A stretch of DNA of 64,000 bases from an uncultured Prevotellaceae bacterium (GCA_900319235.1 ONNR01000004.1:62001-126000); one strand, 5' to 3'; shown: positions 14,945 through 24,940, counted from the stretch's first letter. Notes: generated by a model not told the origin, from the sequence alone. Numbers and translations: made by a program.

Positions 14945-14971
14945 ACAATTAATAATTAACAATTAACAATT
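14945..14971 (-). repeat. 27-bp AATTGTT-heptamer tract before the HD gene start
   Basis: In gene sense: AATTGTT, AATTGTT, AATTATT, AATTGT, ending 2 nt before the ATG at 14942. It is identical over 27 bp to the tract at 42023-42049 before batE. Confidence 0.92.
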
Positions 14972-14988
14972 GCTGGGGGCTAATGATA

Positions 14989-16209
14989 TTATAAAGCGAG
15001 CTTGTAGATCTGCATTGTAGTGTCGGCATCGAGAGGGAAGTAGCCGGGCATCACGGCACCCTTGTTCTGATGGAGACGCTGGTTGAGCAGTTCAAGGTTC
15101 GGCTCGGGAATACCCAACTGTGCGAAGGAAACCGGCATGTGCAACACATCGTGGAACCACGTCTTGAGTTTCAAGGCACCCGCCATAGCTACGCGCTTCT
15201 GTTCGTCAATTGGCCAGGTGTTCGTATTGTTGATGTCGGCATCTTCGGGGAGATTGGGCTGGATGCCAAGCACACGCATGGCGAGTTGTGCCACCTTGTG
15301 GGGATGCACATTGGCCATATATTGCAGGAAGGCGGGGAAGATGACGGCAAGACCTGCACCATGCGTCACATCGTATTCGGCCGAGATTTCGTGTTCCATT
15401 GCATGGCTGTTCCAATCCTCCTGACGCCCCAGAGAGCAGGTGTCGTTGTGGGCGATAGTGCCGCACCACATGATGTTGGCACGTGCTTCGTAGTCGTTGG
15501 GATTGGCGATGACCTTGGGAGCCTCTTCCATGATAGCCAGCAGGATACCTTCGGCCATACGGTCGCCGATCTGCACATCGGGAGTGTTGCTGAGATATCG
15601 TTCGAGGATATGTGCCATCATGTCGGAGATGCCGCTGGCAGTCTGCCATTCGGGCAGCGTCATGGTCAGTTCGGGATTCATGATGGAGAATTTCGGACGC
15701 AATAGCATGGGCTGACGAATGCCCAGCTTCTGGAGCGTCTTTTCGTTGGTAATGACCGCATTGCCCGAACCTTCGCTACCGGCAGCAGGGATGGTGAGCA
15801 CGACACCGACGGGCAGGCAGTTGCCGACCTTGGCCTTGCCGATAAAGAAGTCCCAGAAGTCGCCTTCGTAATAGTATCCTGCGGCGATGGTCTTGGCCGT
15901 ATCGATGACCGAACCGCCACCCACAGCGAGCATAAAGTCGGGCTTGAAACTGCGGGCAAGAGCCAGTCCTTCGTATACCTTGGGGTCGGTGGGATTGGGG
16001 CGGACTCCACCCATTTCGATATAGGGGATGGCAACGGCATCGAGCGAAGCCTTGACACGATCGAGCAGGCCGCTGCGAACCACAGAGCCGCCTCCATAGA
16101 CGATCATCACACGATGGGCACCGTACTTGACGCAGAGCTGGCCAACTTCCTGTTCGCGTCCGCGTCCGAAACAAAACTCAGTAGGGGAGTAGAAAGTGAA
16201 ATTATTCAT
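14989..16209 (-). CDS. Iron-containing alcohol dehydrogenase (BDH/YqhD-like)
   Basis: A 406-residue cytoplasmic NAD(P)H-dependent alcohol/aldehyde dehydrogenase of the iron-containing family (group III). The nucleotide-binding signature GGGSVIDTAK is clear, with GGGSVVRSG earlier in the Rossmann part; the metal-site region has the pattern MEHEISAEYDVTHGAGLA, in which the His residues are ligands. Full family length. It most resembles butanol dehydrogenase/YqhD-type enzymes that reduce aldehydes to alcohols, so a role in disposing of reactive aldehydes or of fermentation electrons is likely. The ATG at 16209 is supported by a promoter on the minus strand at 16266-16235. The HD gene follows on the same transcript. 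Upstream it is divergent from the EF-G2 gene. Confidence 0.9.
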   Translation of the reverse strand: MNNFTFYSPTEFCFGRGREQEVGQLCVKYGAHRVMIVYGGGSVVRSGLLDRVKASLDAVAIPYIEMGGVRPNPTDPKVYEGLALARSFKPDFMLAVGGGSVIDTAKTIAAGYYYEGDFWDFFIGKAKVGNCLPVGVVLTIPAAGSEGSGNAVITNEKTLQKLGIRQPMLLRPKFSIMNPELTMTLPEWQTASGISDMMAHILERYLSNTPDVQIGDRMAEGILLAIMEEAPKVIANPNDYEARANIMWCGTIAHNDTCSLGRQEDWNSHAMEHEISAEYDVTHGAGLAVIFPAFLQYMANVHPHKVAQLAMRVLGIQPNLPEDADINNTNTWPIDEQKRVAMAGALKLKTWFHDVLHMPVSFAQLGIPEPNLELLNQRLHQNKGAVMPGYFPLDADTTMQIYKLAL

Positions 16210-16234
16210 GTGTTGGGGATTTTGATTGTTGGTG

Positions 16235-16266
16235 CAAAGATAGCAATTGTTGCAGAATGCGCCAAA
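16235..16266 (-). promoter_or_regulatory. Promoter of the iron alcohol dehydrogenase operon
   Basis: Minus strand: TTTG (16266-16263), 20-nt spacer, TATCTTTG (16242-16235). The start of transcription lies about 20 nt before the ATG. Confidence 0.8.
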
Positions 16267-16368
16267 AAAAATGTCTAAAAAACCTAAAAAACTGTCGAAA
16301 AACATGTTTTACAACATAAAATTTGAAAAAAAGGGCTACAATAATGTGCAACATATCGAAATTTCACT

Positions 16369-16376
16369 TATATTTG
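16369..16376 (+). promoter_or_regulatory. -7 box of the EF-G2 gene
   Basis: TATATTTG at 16369-16376, with no good TTTG at the usual upstream distance, which suggests dependence on an activator. The leader to the ATG is about 90 nt. Confidence 0.6.
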
Positions 16377-16475
16377 CACGCGATTTTCTCGAATTCAGAC
16401 CCTAACGAGACCAAATCTTCGTCAAATAATGCGAAAAACAAACATTAAATATATACCTTAATATTTTTAGAGTCT

Positions 16476-18635
16476 ATGAAAGTTTACTCTTCAAAAGAGA
16501 TTAAGAACATTGCCTTGCTTGGCAATGATGGAGCTGGTAAGACTTCCCTTACCGAGTCTTTACTTTACGTGAGCGGACAGATTAACCGCAAGGGTCGCGT
16601 TTCGCAGCAGAGCACAGTGAGCGACTACTTCCCAGTAGAAAAGAATTATGGTTATTCGGTATTCAGCACCGTATTCCATGTAGAGTGGAATGGCAAGAAG
16701 CTGAACATGATCGACTGCCCAGGTATGGACGACTTCGTAGGTCAGGCCATCACTGCCATGTCGGTAACCGACACCACCATTCTTCTGATCAACGGCGGCA
16801 ACGGCCTTGAGGTAGGCACCCAGAACCACTTCCGTCATACCGAGAAGATGCATAAGCCTGTGATCTTCCTCGTAAACCGTCTTGATGACACCGAGTGTGA
16901 CTTTGAGACGCTTGTTGAGGATCTCAAGTTGACATATGGCAACAAGTGCGTCCCCGTGCAGTATCCTGTACAGACCGGCGAGAATTTCCATCAGATCATC
17001 GACGTGATCCTGATGAAGCAGCTCACCTACAAGGACAACAATCCTACTCCCGTCATTGAGGATATCCCAGCCAGCGAGATTGACAAGGCCACCGAGATGA
17101 ACAAGGCCCTTATCGAGGCTGCTGCCGAGAACGACGACGCCCTGATGGAGAAGTTCTTCGAGACCGAGGAGCTCACCGAGGACGAGATGCGCGAAGGAAT
17201 CCGCAAGGGTATGGTTACCCGCTCGATCTTCCCAGTGTTCTGCGTTTGCGCCACCCGCAACTATGGCGTAGGCCGCTTGATGGAGTTCCTTGGCAATGTT
17301 GTTCCTTTCGTAGACGAGATGCCAGCTGAGCACAACAGCCGTGGTGAGGAAGTGAAGCCCGATCCAGCTGGTCCGACCAGCCTCTTCTTCTTCAAGACGG
17401 GTGTTGAGCCACATATTGGCGAAGTACAGTACTTCAAGGTGATGAGCGGTACCGTTCACGAGGGTGACGACCTGCAGAATGCCGATCGTGGCTCAAGCGA
17501 GCATATCTCCACACTCTTCGTATGTTCGGGTGCCAACCGTGAGAAAGTCTCCGAGCTCCAGGCAGGTGACATCGGCTGTACTACCAAGCTGAAGGATTGC
17601 CGCACCGGCAATGCTCTGAACCAGAGCGGTATCGACTGGAAATACAACTTCGTGAAGTTCCCACAGTCGAAATATACCCGTGCCATCAGCGCAGTCAACA
17701 AGCAGGAGACCGAGAAGATGATGTCGGCTTTGACCCGTATGCGTCTTGAGGATCCCACCTGGGTTGTCGAGCAGTCGAAGGAGCTTCGTCAGATCCTCGT
17801 TCACGGCCAGGGTGAGTTCCACCTCCGTACGTTGAAGTGGCGTCTTGAGAACCTCGACAAGGTGCATGTAGAGTACGCTCCACAGCGCATTCCTTATCGT
17901 GAGACAATCACCAAGATTGCACGTGCCGACTATCGTCACAAGAAGCAGTCGGGTGGTGCCGGTCAGTTCGGTGAGGTTCACCTGATCGTTGAGCCATACG
18001 TTGACGGACAGCCCGATCCCGAGGTTTACAACATCGCCGGCAAGGAGTATCGCGTAACCATGAAGGGCAAGGAAGAGATCGATCTCGCCTGGGGTGGCAA
18101 GCTCGTATTCATCAACTCGGTTGTTGGTGGTGCCATCGATACCCGCTTCATGCCCGCTATCCTCAAGGGTATCCAGCAGTGTCTGGAGCAGGGTCCATTG
18201 ACAGGTTCTTATGCACGTGACGTACGCGTAGTAGTTTATGATGGTAAGATGCACCCGGTTGATTCGAACGAACTTTCGTTCATGCTTGCTGCACGCAACG
18301 CCTTCAGCATGGCATTCCGTCAGGCTGGTCCTAAGGTCCTCGAGCCTATCTATGACGTTGAGGTCTTCGTTCCCGGTGATCGTATGGGTGATGTGATGAG
18401 CGACCTCCAGAACCATCGCGGTATGGTTGTAGGTATGCATGCCGAGGCCGGCTACCAGAAGCTGCAGGCCAAGGTGCCGTTGGCAGAGATGGCCGACTAT
18501 GCAACTACCCTTTCGAGCCTTACCCAGGGCGCTGCCAGCTTCATCATGAAGTTCGCAAGCTACGAGCTCGTTCCTGCCGACATCCAGAGCAAGCTCATCG
18601 CTGCCCACGAGGCTGAAGAGGCTGCCGAAAAGTAA
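16476..18635 (+). CDS. fusA2: EF-G2-type elongation factor with altered GTPase motifs
   Basis: A 719-residue paralogue of elongation factor G. All five EF-G domains appear present by length and by the domain IV/V motifs (for example VVGGAIDTRFMPAI and PVDSNELSFMLAA). The GTPase centre is altered: the P-loop is GNDGAGKTS (residues 16-24), the usual switch I 'GITI' is absent (YGYSVFS in its place), the G3 motif is DCPGMDDF (80-87), so the catalytic His of DTPGH is Met84, and G4 is NRLD (134-137). Bacteroides thetaiotaomicron has an EF-G2 described as supporting translocation without GTP hydrolysis and needed for gut colonisation under carbon limitation; this gene fits that type, though orthology is inferred. 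It has its own promoter at 16369 and a terminator at 18685, so it is a single-gene unit. The canonical fusA is not in the window. Confidence 0.85.
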   Translation: MKVYSSKEIKNIALLGNDGAGKTSLTESLLYVSGQINRKGRVSQQSTVSDYFPVEKNYGYSVFSTVFHVEWNGKKLNMIDCPGMDDFVGQAITAMSVTDTTILLINGGNGLEVGTQNHFRHTEKMHKPVIFLVNRLDDTECDFETLVEDLKLTYGNKCVPVQYPVQTGENFHQIIDVILMKQLTYKDNNPTPVIEDIPASEIDKATEMNKALIEAAAENDDALMEKFFETEELTEDEMREGIRKGMVTRSIFPVFCVCATRNYGVGRLMEFLGNVVPFVDEMPAEHNSRGEEVKPDPAGPTSLFFFKTGVEPHIGEVQYFKVMSGTVHEGDDLQNADRGSSEHISTLFVCSGANREKVSELQAGDIGCTTKLKDCRTGNALNQSGIDWKYNFVKFPQSKYTRAISAVNKQETEKMMSALTRMRLEDPTWVVEQSKELRQILVHGQGEFHLRTLKWRLENLDKVHVEYAPQRIPYRETITKIARADYRHKKQSGGAGQFGEVHLIVEPYVDGQPDPEVYNIAGKEYRVTMKGKEEIDLAWGGKLVFINSVVGGAIDTRFMPAILKGIQQCLEQGPLTGSYARDVRVVVYDGKMHPVDSNELSFMLAARNAFSMAFRQAGPKVLEPIYDVEVFVPGDRMGDVMSDLQNHRGMVVGMHAEAGYQKLQAKVPLAEMADYATTLSSLTQGAASFIMKFASYELVPADIQSKLIAAHEAEEAAEK

Positions 18636-18684
18636 TGCAAAAGCATTCAATTTGGCATCATAATCCTTAATATTTGAAAAAAAA

Positions 18685-18716
18685 GTCCGAAAAATCGATT
18701 TTTTCGGGCTTTTTTT
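18685..18716 (+). terminator. Intrinsic terminator of the EF-G2 gene
   Basis: Near-perfect hairpin from GTCCGAAAAA (18685) to TTTTTTCGGGC (ending 18709) around TCGA, followed by seven T. Confidence 0.9.
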
Positions 18717-18747
18717 GTCGATTGTATTCAAAAAATGCGTATCTTTG
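18714..18747 (+). promoter_or_regulatory. Promoter of the coiled-coil protein gene
   Basis: TTTG (18714-18717) inside the terminator tail, 22-nt spacer, TATCTTTG (18740-18747). Confidence 0.72.
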
Positions 18748-18798
18748 CGCGCGATTTATACCCTTTGATTATTGATTTTTATACGATATTCCTCAATT

Positions 18799-21600
18799 AT
18801 GAGAAAATTAAGCTGTCTTTTAGCCCTTTCGTTGGGTCTTGGTTCTCAAGTAATACTGCATGCGCAGGCAACCAGCGCCACTTCTGATACTTGTTTTGTC
18901 GCTATCTGCATCGATAGTGCTGATAAACCGTACACTGTTGAATCTGCCAACGGTCTTTTGAAGACTGAGGGCACTAGCAATGTGCTATATACGACAAGCC
19001 CTATCATCAAGATTGTCAACAAGTCGACAAACAATGCCAAGTCCCCCGAAGGTAATTACGCCATGATTAAGTTCGATAAGGGCAAAGCTACAGTTTATGA
19101 CTATTCGACGAAGGGAGGAGATGGGAAGAAAAAGACATTCCAACCTGTCTCGGCAAATAACTTTACGAATTTCATCTATTTCCGCCTGGACGGTGTCAAG
19201 AATACAACACTTACCTTCCGCTTACCAAGCAACAAAGACTACAGTAAAGCAGGTCCCCTGCAGGTACGCATAGCCGATGGTACTGCTCCTGCCGATGTGC
19301 GCGAGAAATTCGGCATCGCTGCGGCTTCCGGTACATCGGAAGAAGTAGTAGAAGGTGAAGGTTCGGAGAATCAAGGCAGCGAAGTGGCTCCCACACAGAA
19401 GCCCAAGAAGAATGCCATGGACGAGCGTAGCACGTGGATCGATACCTTGCAGTCGATTCTGACTGCGCTGATTGCCTTTGCAATAGCAGCCATCATCTGC
19501 TATTACCTGTACAACCGACTCAAGAAGAAGCCGGGCAAGGAAAAGGGTCCACAGGAAGCAGCGAAGCCTGTCACTCCCCAGCCGAAGAAGAGTGAGAAGA
19601 CCGTCGAAAAGAAGGTCGATCAGCCCCGAAAGGACAACTTCGTGAAGGCCGAGCCTGCCAAGAAGCAGGAGGCTGAGAAGCCTGCCGCCAAGCAGGAGAC
19701 GAATGTGGCCGCTGTGGCTCCACAAATCAAGATTGTCGAGAAGATCGTCAAGGTTCCCGTGGAGAAGATTGTGGAGAAGCGCGTCGAGGTTCCCGTGGAG
19801 AAGATCGTGGAGAAGCGCGTCGAGGTTCCTGTGGAGAAGATCGTGGAGAAGCGCGTCGAGGTTCCCGTGGAGAAGATTGTCGAGAAAATCGTCGAGAAGC
19901 GCGTCGAGGTTCCCGTAGAAAAGATTGTCGAGAAGATTGTCAAGGTGGAAGTGCCTGTCGAGAAGATTGTCGAGAAGCCTGTTCCTATGGTCAATCTGTC
20001 GGATAAGGAGGCCAATGCCGAGATTCAGCGTCAGGTTGATTCGCTTCGTACCATCCTTCAGCAGAAGCAGCAGGAGCTTGCCACCAAGCAGCAGGAAGTG
20101 AACAATGCCAAGCAGATAGCCAATGCAGCCATCGTCGAGGCCCAGAAGAATGCTGCCAAGCAACTTGAGGCTGCTACGGCAGAGCTGCAGAAGAAGGCTG
20201 CCGCCGAAATCGTTGCAGCCAAGCAGGAGACCGAGGCTCTGCGCCTGAAGTCGAATGTCGAAATGGATAAGCTCAAGAAGAGTGCTTCCGAAGGCCTTGC
20301 TGCCGCCAAGACAGAGAACGATTCACTTCGCAAGAAAATTGCCGACGACCTTGCTGCCTTCAAGTCGGAGAAGGAGTCGCTGCTTCAGAAGGCTGCTGCC
20401 GAACTTGCTGCTGCTGTACAGAAGGCTGCCAACGACTTGGCCAATGCCAAGCAGCAGCACAGCGATGAACTCAATGCCATGCGACTGAAGTCAAATACTG
20501 ATCTGAATGCTGCCAAGCAGGATGCCCAGAAAGCCATTGCCGCTGCTCAGCAGAGTGCCCAGCAGGCTGTTGCTGCAGCCCAGCAGAATGCCCAGCAGAC
20601 CGTTGCTGCGGCTCAGCGCAAGTCGGATGCTGCCATTGCTGCTGCCCAGCAGAAGTACAGCGACGAGGTGGCTGAGGTACAGCGCAATGCCGACCAGGAG
20701 ATTGCAGCTATTCGTCATAAGGCCGATACCGAAGTGGCTTCGTTGCGCCAGAAGCTGGCAGATGTGCAGAACGAGCTTGCACAGAAGTCGGTGGAAGTGG
20801 AGAACACTGTCGCCCTCAAGACTGCAGAACTCGAGATCGAGGCAGAGCAGAAGATTGCAACCGCAGTTGCCGCTGCCGAATCGAAGGCACAGGAGAGCAT
20901 GGATGAAGCTGCAGCCAAGGTAGCTGCTGCCAATGAGAAGATGGAGCATCTCGAAAGCCAGCTGCAACTGCCATTGCAGATTCAGCGCGATGGCCTGCAG
21001 TCGTCGCTGGGACTCATCGAGGAGCACATCCAGCTGATGAAGGAGGGTGTGGAGGCCTTCAATGCCGACAACAACTACCACAACACCACCATGCATATTG
21101 CGCAGAAGTTCGACAGCTTTATGAACTGGTTCAACCGCAACATTGTGAACAACGAGGCAGAAGAGTCGCGTAATGTGGATGGCCTCTACAACCTGATGCA
21201 GACCACGTTCCGTCGCGATCTCGAGAACACCTATTCGTGGATTTCGGAGTTGCTGCGCATCTCGTCCTACAGCGCCATCTCACCCTTGTTCCTCAATGAG
21301 TTCAAGCGTTCGGGCATTCCTGTGGACAGCTTGAAGATTGCTGCTTCGGAGACTGTTGCCTTGATGGGCCGCTATGGCATTTCGCTCATTATGCCACATC
21401 TCTTTGTAGATGACTTTGAGCGTGACAACTTCAAGCTCAACAATGCTCCACTCATCAACTCCTTCTATCCGAAGGACTTCAAGGAGCAGGAAGAGGCAAA
21501 GCGTGGCGTGATTTACGATATGATTCGTCCAGGTTATGCCATCGGCGGACAGGTGCAGAAGGTGCCTGAGGTAAGCGCGATGCGAGCCATCAACGACTAA
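18799..21600 (+). CDS. Membrane-anchored coiled-coil protein, function unknown
   Basis: A 933-residue protein I cannot assign to a known family. Order of parts: signal peptide (1-26, [17 protein letters not shown]...), a beta-rich exported domain to about residue 180, an acidic linker, one membrane helix near 218-238 ([19 protein letters not shown]) followed by basic residues, a Lys/Glu/Ala-rich linker, a block of 12-residue [12 protein letters not shown] repeats (about 313-394, DNA period 36 bp), then an Ala/Gln/Lys-rich coiled coil to about 750 and a globular C-terminal part of some 180 residues. With a cleaved signal and a stop-transfer helix, the long coiled coil would face the cytoplasm. 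The ATG at 18799 starts the signal peptide and follows the promoter at 18714-18747. A scaffold linking envelope and cytoplasm is plausible, but that is inference. Confidence 0.7.
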   Translation: MRKLSCLLALSLGLGSQVILHAQATSATSDTCFVAICIDSADKPYTVESANGLLKTEGTSNVLYTTSPIIKIVNKSTNNAKSPEGNYAMIKFDKGKATVYDYSTKGGDGKKKTFQPVSANNFTNFIYFRLDGVKNTTLTFRLPSNKDYSKAGPLQVRIADGTAPADVREKFGIAAASGTSEEVVEGEGSENQGSEVAPTQKPKKNAMDERSTWIDTLQSILTALIAFAIAAIICYYLYNRLKKKPGKEKGPQEAAKPVTPQPKKSEKTVEKKVDQPRKDNFVKAEPAKKQEAEKPAAKQETNVAAVAPQIKIVEKIVKVPVEKIVEKRVEVPVEKIVEKRVEVPVEKIVEKRVEVPVEKIVEKIVEKRVEVPVEKIVEKIVKVEVPVEKIVEKPVPMVNLSDKEANAEIQRQVDSLRTILQQKQQELATKQQEVNNAKQIANAAIVEAQKNAAKQLEAATAELQKKAAAEIVAAKQETEALRLKSNVEMDKLKKSASEGLAAAKTENDSLRKKIADDLAAFKSEKESLLQKAAAELAAAVQKAANDLANAKQQHSDELNAMRLKSNTDLNAAKQDAQKAIAAAQQSAQQAVAAAQQNAQQTVAAAQRKSDAAIAAAQQKYSDEVAEVQRNADQEIAAIRHKADTEVASLRQKLADVQNELAQKSVEVENTVALKTAELEIEAEQKIATAVAAAESKAQESMDEAAAKVAAANEKMEHLESQLQLPLQIQRDGLQSSLGLIEEHIQLMKEGVEAFNADNNYHNTTMHIAQKFDSFMNWFNRNIVNNEAEESRNVDGLYNLMQTTFRRDLENTYSWISELLRISSYSAISPLFLNEFKRSGIPVDSLKIAASETVALMGRYGISLIMPHLFVDDFERDNFKLNNAPLINSFYPKDFKEQEEAKRGVIYDMIRPGYAIGGQVQKVPEVSAMRAIND

Positions 21601-21620
21601 GCGAAACAACCGATTGTCTC

Positions 21621-21672
21621 TTCCCCCGAATGAGGGGGAGGGGAGATTTGAAGCCAGCAGGAGAGGGCTGGC
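21621..21672 (+). other. Two GC-rich hairpins downstream of the coiled-coil gene
   Basis: CCCCC-GAATGA-GGGGG (21623-21638) and GCCAGC-8 nt-GCTGGC (21653-21672). Neither has a T-run, so they are weak candidates for a terminator or for RNA processing. The rest of the 178-bp gap holds no clear signal. Confidence 0.5.
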
Positions 21673-21778
21673 AGGCGAGATACGATCATCTGTGATTTCA
21701 GGGCAGTTGATGCTATGACAAATTTTTATATTTCGATCCTCTCTTCTTTTTATTATATCATTATTAAGGTATTCTGTT

Positions 21779-23269
21779 ATGATTAATTATCCTGTTATGA
21801 CTGCCGAAGAGGCAGCGAGACTTATTAAAAACGACTACGTCCTGGGTATTGGCGGCTTCTCTTCGGTGGGAGTGCCGAAGGCTGTTCCTGCGGCCCTTGC
21901 CAAGTATGCGATTGAGGAGCACGAGGCAGGTCGTCCGTTCCAGGTTGGTCTCATTACAGGTGGTGCCACAGGTCCTGCGGTGGATACCGATCTGCCCTTG
22001 GCAAAAGCCGTCAAGTTCCGTACCCCGTTCCAGTCGAACCCGAACATGCGCAAAGCGATCAACGCTGGCGAGGTCGAGTATTTCGATTGTCATCTTTCGA
22101 TGATAGGGCAGGACGTCTATTACGGATTCCTCGGCAAGATGGATGTTGCCATCATCGAGGCTTCGGAGATTACGCCAGAAGGTCATCTCATCCTTACGAC
22201 GTCGGTGGGCATTGCGCCTTCCATTGCAGCGCATGCCGAGCATATCATCGTCGAGCTCAATGAGGTCCATGCCGGCAAACTCACTGGAATGCACGACATC
22301 TATCTGCCCGAGATGCCACCCTATCGCAAGCCTTTCGAGATTATGAAGGTGAACGATCGCATTGGTACCATCGACCTCAAGATTGACCCCAAGAAGGTCA
22401 TTGCAGTAGTGCATACCAATGCGTACGACAATCAGCCGGGCTTCAAGCCTTTGGATAAGGATACCGAGGCTATTGGTGCGCATATCTCCAACTTCCTAGT
22501 GAATGAATTGAAGAATGGCGGCATCCCCAAGGAGTTCCTGCCCCTGCAATCGGGTGTAGGTAATGTCGCCAATGCGGTTCTTGGTGCGCTTGGAGATAAC
22601 CCCGAGGTTCCTCCGTTCACGATGTTTACCGAAGTGATTCAGAATTCTGCCATCGACCTCATCATGAAGGGCCGCTGCCTTGGTGCTACCGGTTCGTCGT
22701 TGAGTCTGACTGATGACTACGTGGATAAGATGTACGCCAATATGGACATTTTCGGCAAACGTATCATTCTTCGTCCTCAGGAGATCACCAACCATCCCGA
22801 GTGCATTCGTCGATTGGGTGTCATTGCCCTTAACACAGCCCTCGAGGCCGACATCTTCGGTAATATCAATTCGACTCACGTACTGGGTACCAAGATGATG
22901 AATGGCATCGGCGGTTCGGGCGACTTCACCCGCAATGCGTTCCTGTCGATCTTCTCGACACAATCGTTGGCCAAGGGAGGAGCCATCTCATCAATCGTGC
23001 CGATGGTTACACACGTCGATTCGAACGAACACAGCGTGCGTGTGCTTGTCACCGAGCAGGGTGTTGCTGACCTTCGCGGCAAGTCGCCTTCGCAGCGCGC
23101 ACGTCTTATCATCGAGAACTGTGTACATCCCGACTACAAGCAGTTGCTTTGGGATTACCTCAAGCTCTCGGAGGGCAAGAGTGTTCACACACCGCATTCG
23201 CTCCGTCATGCATTCGCCATGCACATTGCATACGAGGAGACAGGCGATATGAGAAATGCAAAATTCTAA
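21779..23269 (+). CDS. Acetyl-CoA hydrolase/transferase family CoA-transferase
   Basis: A 496-residue cytoplasmic enzyme of the acetyl-CoA hydrolase/transferase family (class I CoA-transferase fold). Motifs include the Gly-rich GIGGFSSVGVPKAVP near the N-terminus, the catalytic Glu in FTEVIQNSAIDL (Glu285) and GIGGSGDFTRNA with VTEQGVADLRGKSP towards the C-terminus. Family members move CoA between succinate, acetate or propionate; in succinate/propionate-forming Bacteroidales a succinyl-CoA:acetate or propionyl-CoA:succinate transferase is the likely role. Length is normal. The ATG at 21779 is the first in the frame and no clear promoter is visible in front. It ends 9 nt before the RNase Z gene, with which it shares its reading frame and probably its transcript. 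Exact donor and acceptor cannot be told. Confidence 0.88.
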   Translation: MINYPVMTAEEAARLIKNDYVLGIGGFSSVGVPKAVPAALAKYAIEEHEAGRPFQVGLITGGATGPAVDTDLPLAKAVKFRTPFQSNPNMRKAINAGEVEYFDCHLSMIGQDVYYGFLGKMDVAIIEASEITPEGHLILTTSVGIAPSIAAHAEHIIVELNEVHAGKLTGMHDIYLPEMPPYRKPFEIMKVNDRIGTIDLKIDPKKVIAVVHTNAYDNQPGFKPLDKDTEAIGAHISNFLVNELKNGGIPKEFLPLQSGVGNVANAVLGALGDNPEVPPFTMFTEVIQNSAIDLIMKGRCLGATGSSLSLTDDYVDKMYANMDIFGKRIILRPQEITNHPECIRRLGVIALNTALEADIFGNINSTHVLGTKMMNGIGGSGDFTRNAFLSIFSTQSLAKGGAISSIVPMVTHVDSNEHSVRVLVTEQGVADLRGKSPSQRARLIIENCVHPDYKQLLWDYLKLSEGKSVHTPHSLRHAFAMHIAYEETGDMRNAKF

Positions 23270-23278
23270 ATAAACAAT

Positions 23279-24205
23279 TTGGACTGTTTCAAGGTAAATA
23301 TTCTGGGCTGCGGAAGCGCGAAGCCAACGCTTCGTCACTCTCCGACGGCCCAGATTGTCAATTTCAGGGGCAATCTCTTTCTGGTGGATTGCGGCGAGGG
23401 TGTGCAAATCGGCCTCGCCCGTAATCACATCCCCGTAGGAAAAATCGGACACATCCTGCTGAGTCATCTGCATGGAGACCATTGTCTGGGTCTCGTCGGC
23501 TTTATTGCGACACTTGGTCTGGGGCAACGTACGGGAGAGATTGTCATTCATGCCCATAAGGATGCAGAACGGATATTCCAGCCATTGTTCGACTTCTTTT
23601 GCCCGAATCTCTCGATGAAGGTCACTTTCCAATCGTTCGACACCCGGAAATCGGAGGTAATCTATGAGGACGATTCACTCCTCATCAAGACCATCCCGTT
23701 GAGTCATCGTGTCCCTACGGCTGGATTCCTTTTCCAGGAAAAACCTCGCGACAGGCATCTGCTCGTCGAGAAGTGCGAGGCTCTCGGTATTCCTTTCGCC
23801 TATTTCCGTGGCATCAAGAAGGGGATGGACTGGACAAACCCTGAGACAGGAGAGGTCATTCCATGTGAGATGCTTACTACCGATCCGACACCTAGCAAGT
23901 CTTATGTATTCTGTTCGGATACGATGTATTCGGAGAGCATCATACCCATCATCAGGGGTTGTGATGTGCTCTATCACGAATCGACCTACAGCAACATCGA
24001 TACGCTCAAGGCACATCAGCGCGGGCACAGCACTTCGGTGGAAGCAGCAACAATAGCCTTGAAGGCAGAGGTGGGCAGGCTTCTGCTTGGACATTATTCT
24101 TCGCAATTCCAAACCTACGAGGATGAGAAAATCCTGCTCGATGAGGCACAACAGATTTTCCCGAATACAGAATTGACCCGGGAACAGATGGTGATTGATA
24201 TCTAA
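23279..24205 (+). CDS. rnz: Ribonuclease Z
   Basis: A 308-residue tRNA 3'-processing endonuclease (EC 3.1.26.11) of the metallo-beta-lactamase fold. The metal motif HLHGDH is at about residues 62-67, preceded by LFLVDCGEG; later ligands are in FCSDTMYS and the HRVPTAGF segment, and the C-terminal GHYSSQF is typical of the family. The start is the TTG at 23279: the frame has no ATG between the upstream stop and the conserved FKVNILGCGSAKPT, and starting later would remove the first beta-strand. It lies 9 nt after the CoA-transferase gene and is convergent with the YiiX-like gene, only 12 nt away, with no clear terminator between. Confidence 0.92.
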   Translation: MDCFKVNILGCGSAKPTLRHSPTAQIVNFRGNLFLVDCGEGVQIGLARNHIPVGKIGHILLSHLHGDHCLGLVGFIATLGLGQRTGEIVIHAHKDAERIFQPLFDFFCPNLSMKVTFQSFDTRKSEVIYEDDSLLIKTIPLSHRVPTAGFLFQEKPRDRHLLVEKCEALGIPFAYFRGIKKGMDWTNPETGEVIPCEMLTTDPTPSKSYVFCSDTMYSESIIPIIRGCDVLYHESTYSNIDTLKAHQRGHSTSVEAATIALKAEVGRLLLGHYSSQFQTYEDEKILLDEAQQIFPNTELTREQMVIDI

Positions 24206-24217
24206 CGTCAGTATTTT

Positions 24218-24889
24218 TTAAGGGTGCATTATCTGCAGGGTAATGCTGTCGCGTGACAGATCGCCGGGATTAGTGCCTGGTGCTCCTTCCGGCACGCGAA
24301 TGCCGCGTTCAGCATAGAGTTTCTTCCAGTAGGGAGCGATGTCTCCCGAACTGTCGGTGAAGGACATCGGACGCGTCTTGAAGATGGGCGTGCCATCGGG
24401 ACGCAGATAACTGAGCTGGACGAGTTCGCTGCAATAGATCTGCCTGGCATCGGGAATGTAGAGGGTGTCGTAAGGCAAGCCGAGATATTGCTTTGCCCGT
24501 TCGACCGAAGCACCCAAGCCCAGCGTGTCACGCAGTCGGCCCACGAGGATGCAGGGATTGCCTTCCTCGTCATATTCCGCCTCTTCGAAGAACTTGTCGA
24601 TGGGTGTGAGCCATACGCCATGACTCGGCGTGGCTTCGAGCACCATCATCCTGCCTTGCTCTTCGCAGGCTATTCCCACATGCACTACTTGGGAACCGCC
24701 GACGCCCTCGGTAACGTTGGCAATGGCATCACTCAATCCATCGCCCGTGGGTTCCTCGATGCTGAAAAGCAGATCACCATGATAGATTTCGAGTCCGTTG
24801 ATGACGGATGCAGTCTGCGTCGGAACTTCGCATGATGTGGCCAATACCATAAGGCCAAACACTATTGGAAGAGAAGAGAATCGTCCCAT
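24218..24889 (-). CDS. YiiX/YebB-like NlpC/P60 lipoprotein
   Basis: A 223-residue lipoprotein: the signal MGRFSSLPIVFGLMVLATSC ends in a lipobox with Cys20. The mature part fits the YiiX/YebB group of permuted NlpC/P60 cysteine hydrolases: HGDLLFS, then VVHVGIACEE with the likely catalytic His, and YCSELVQLSY with the likely catalytic Cys. Such enzymes cleave amide bonds in peptidoglycan peptides or lipid-linked substrates; the exact target is not known. The ATG at 24889 is preferred over one at 24943 because it directly begins the signal peptide and lies downstream of the promoter at 25015-24986. It is a single-gene unit divergent from ileS. A perfect 9-bp palindrome lies in its leader. Confidence 0.82.
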   Translation of the reverse strand: MGRFSSLPIVFGLMVLATSCEVPTQTASVINGLEIYHGDLLFSIEEPTGDGLSDAIANVTEGVGGSQVVHVGIACEEQGRMMVLEATPSHGVWLTPIDKFFEEAEYDEEGNPCILVGRLRDTLGLGASVERAKQYLGLPYDTLYIPDARQIYCSELVQLSYLRPDGTPIFKTRPMSFTDSSGDIAPYWKKLYAERGIRVPEGAPGTNPGDLSRDSITLQIMHP

Positions 24890-24940
24890 ATATTTTATTT
24901 TAAAAGGTGTCAATTGAACGTAATGTTGACAATGCCGATT

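Noticed and set aside
17493..18731. 412-residue frame opposite the EF-G2 gene
   Set aside because: Antisense shadow; it also runs through the terminator hairpin.
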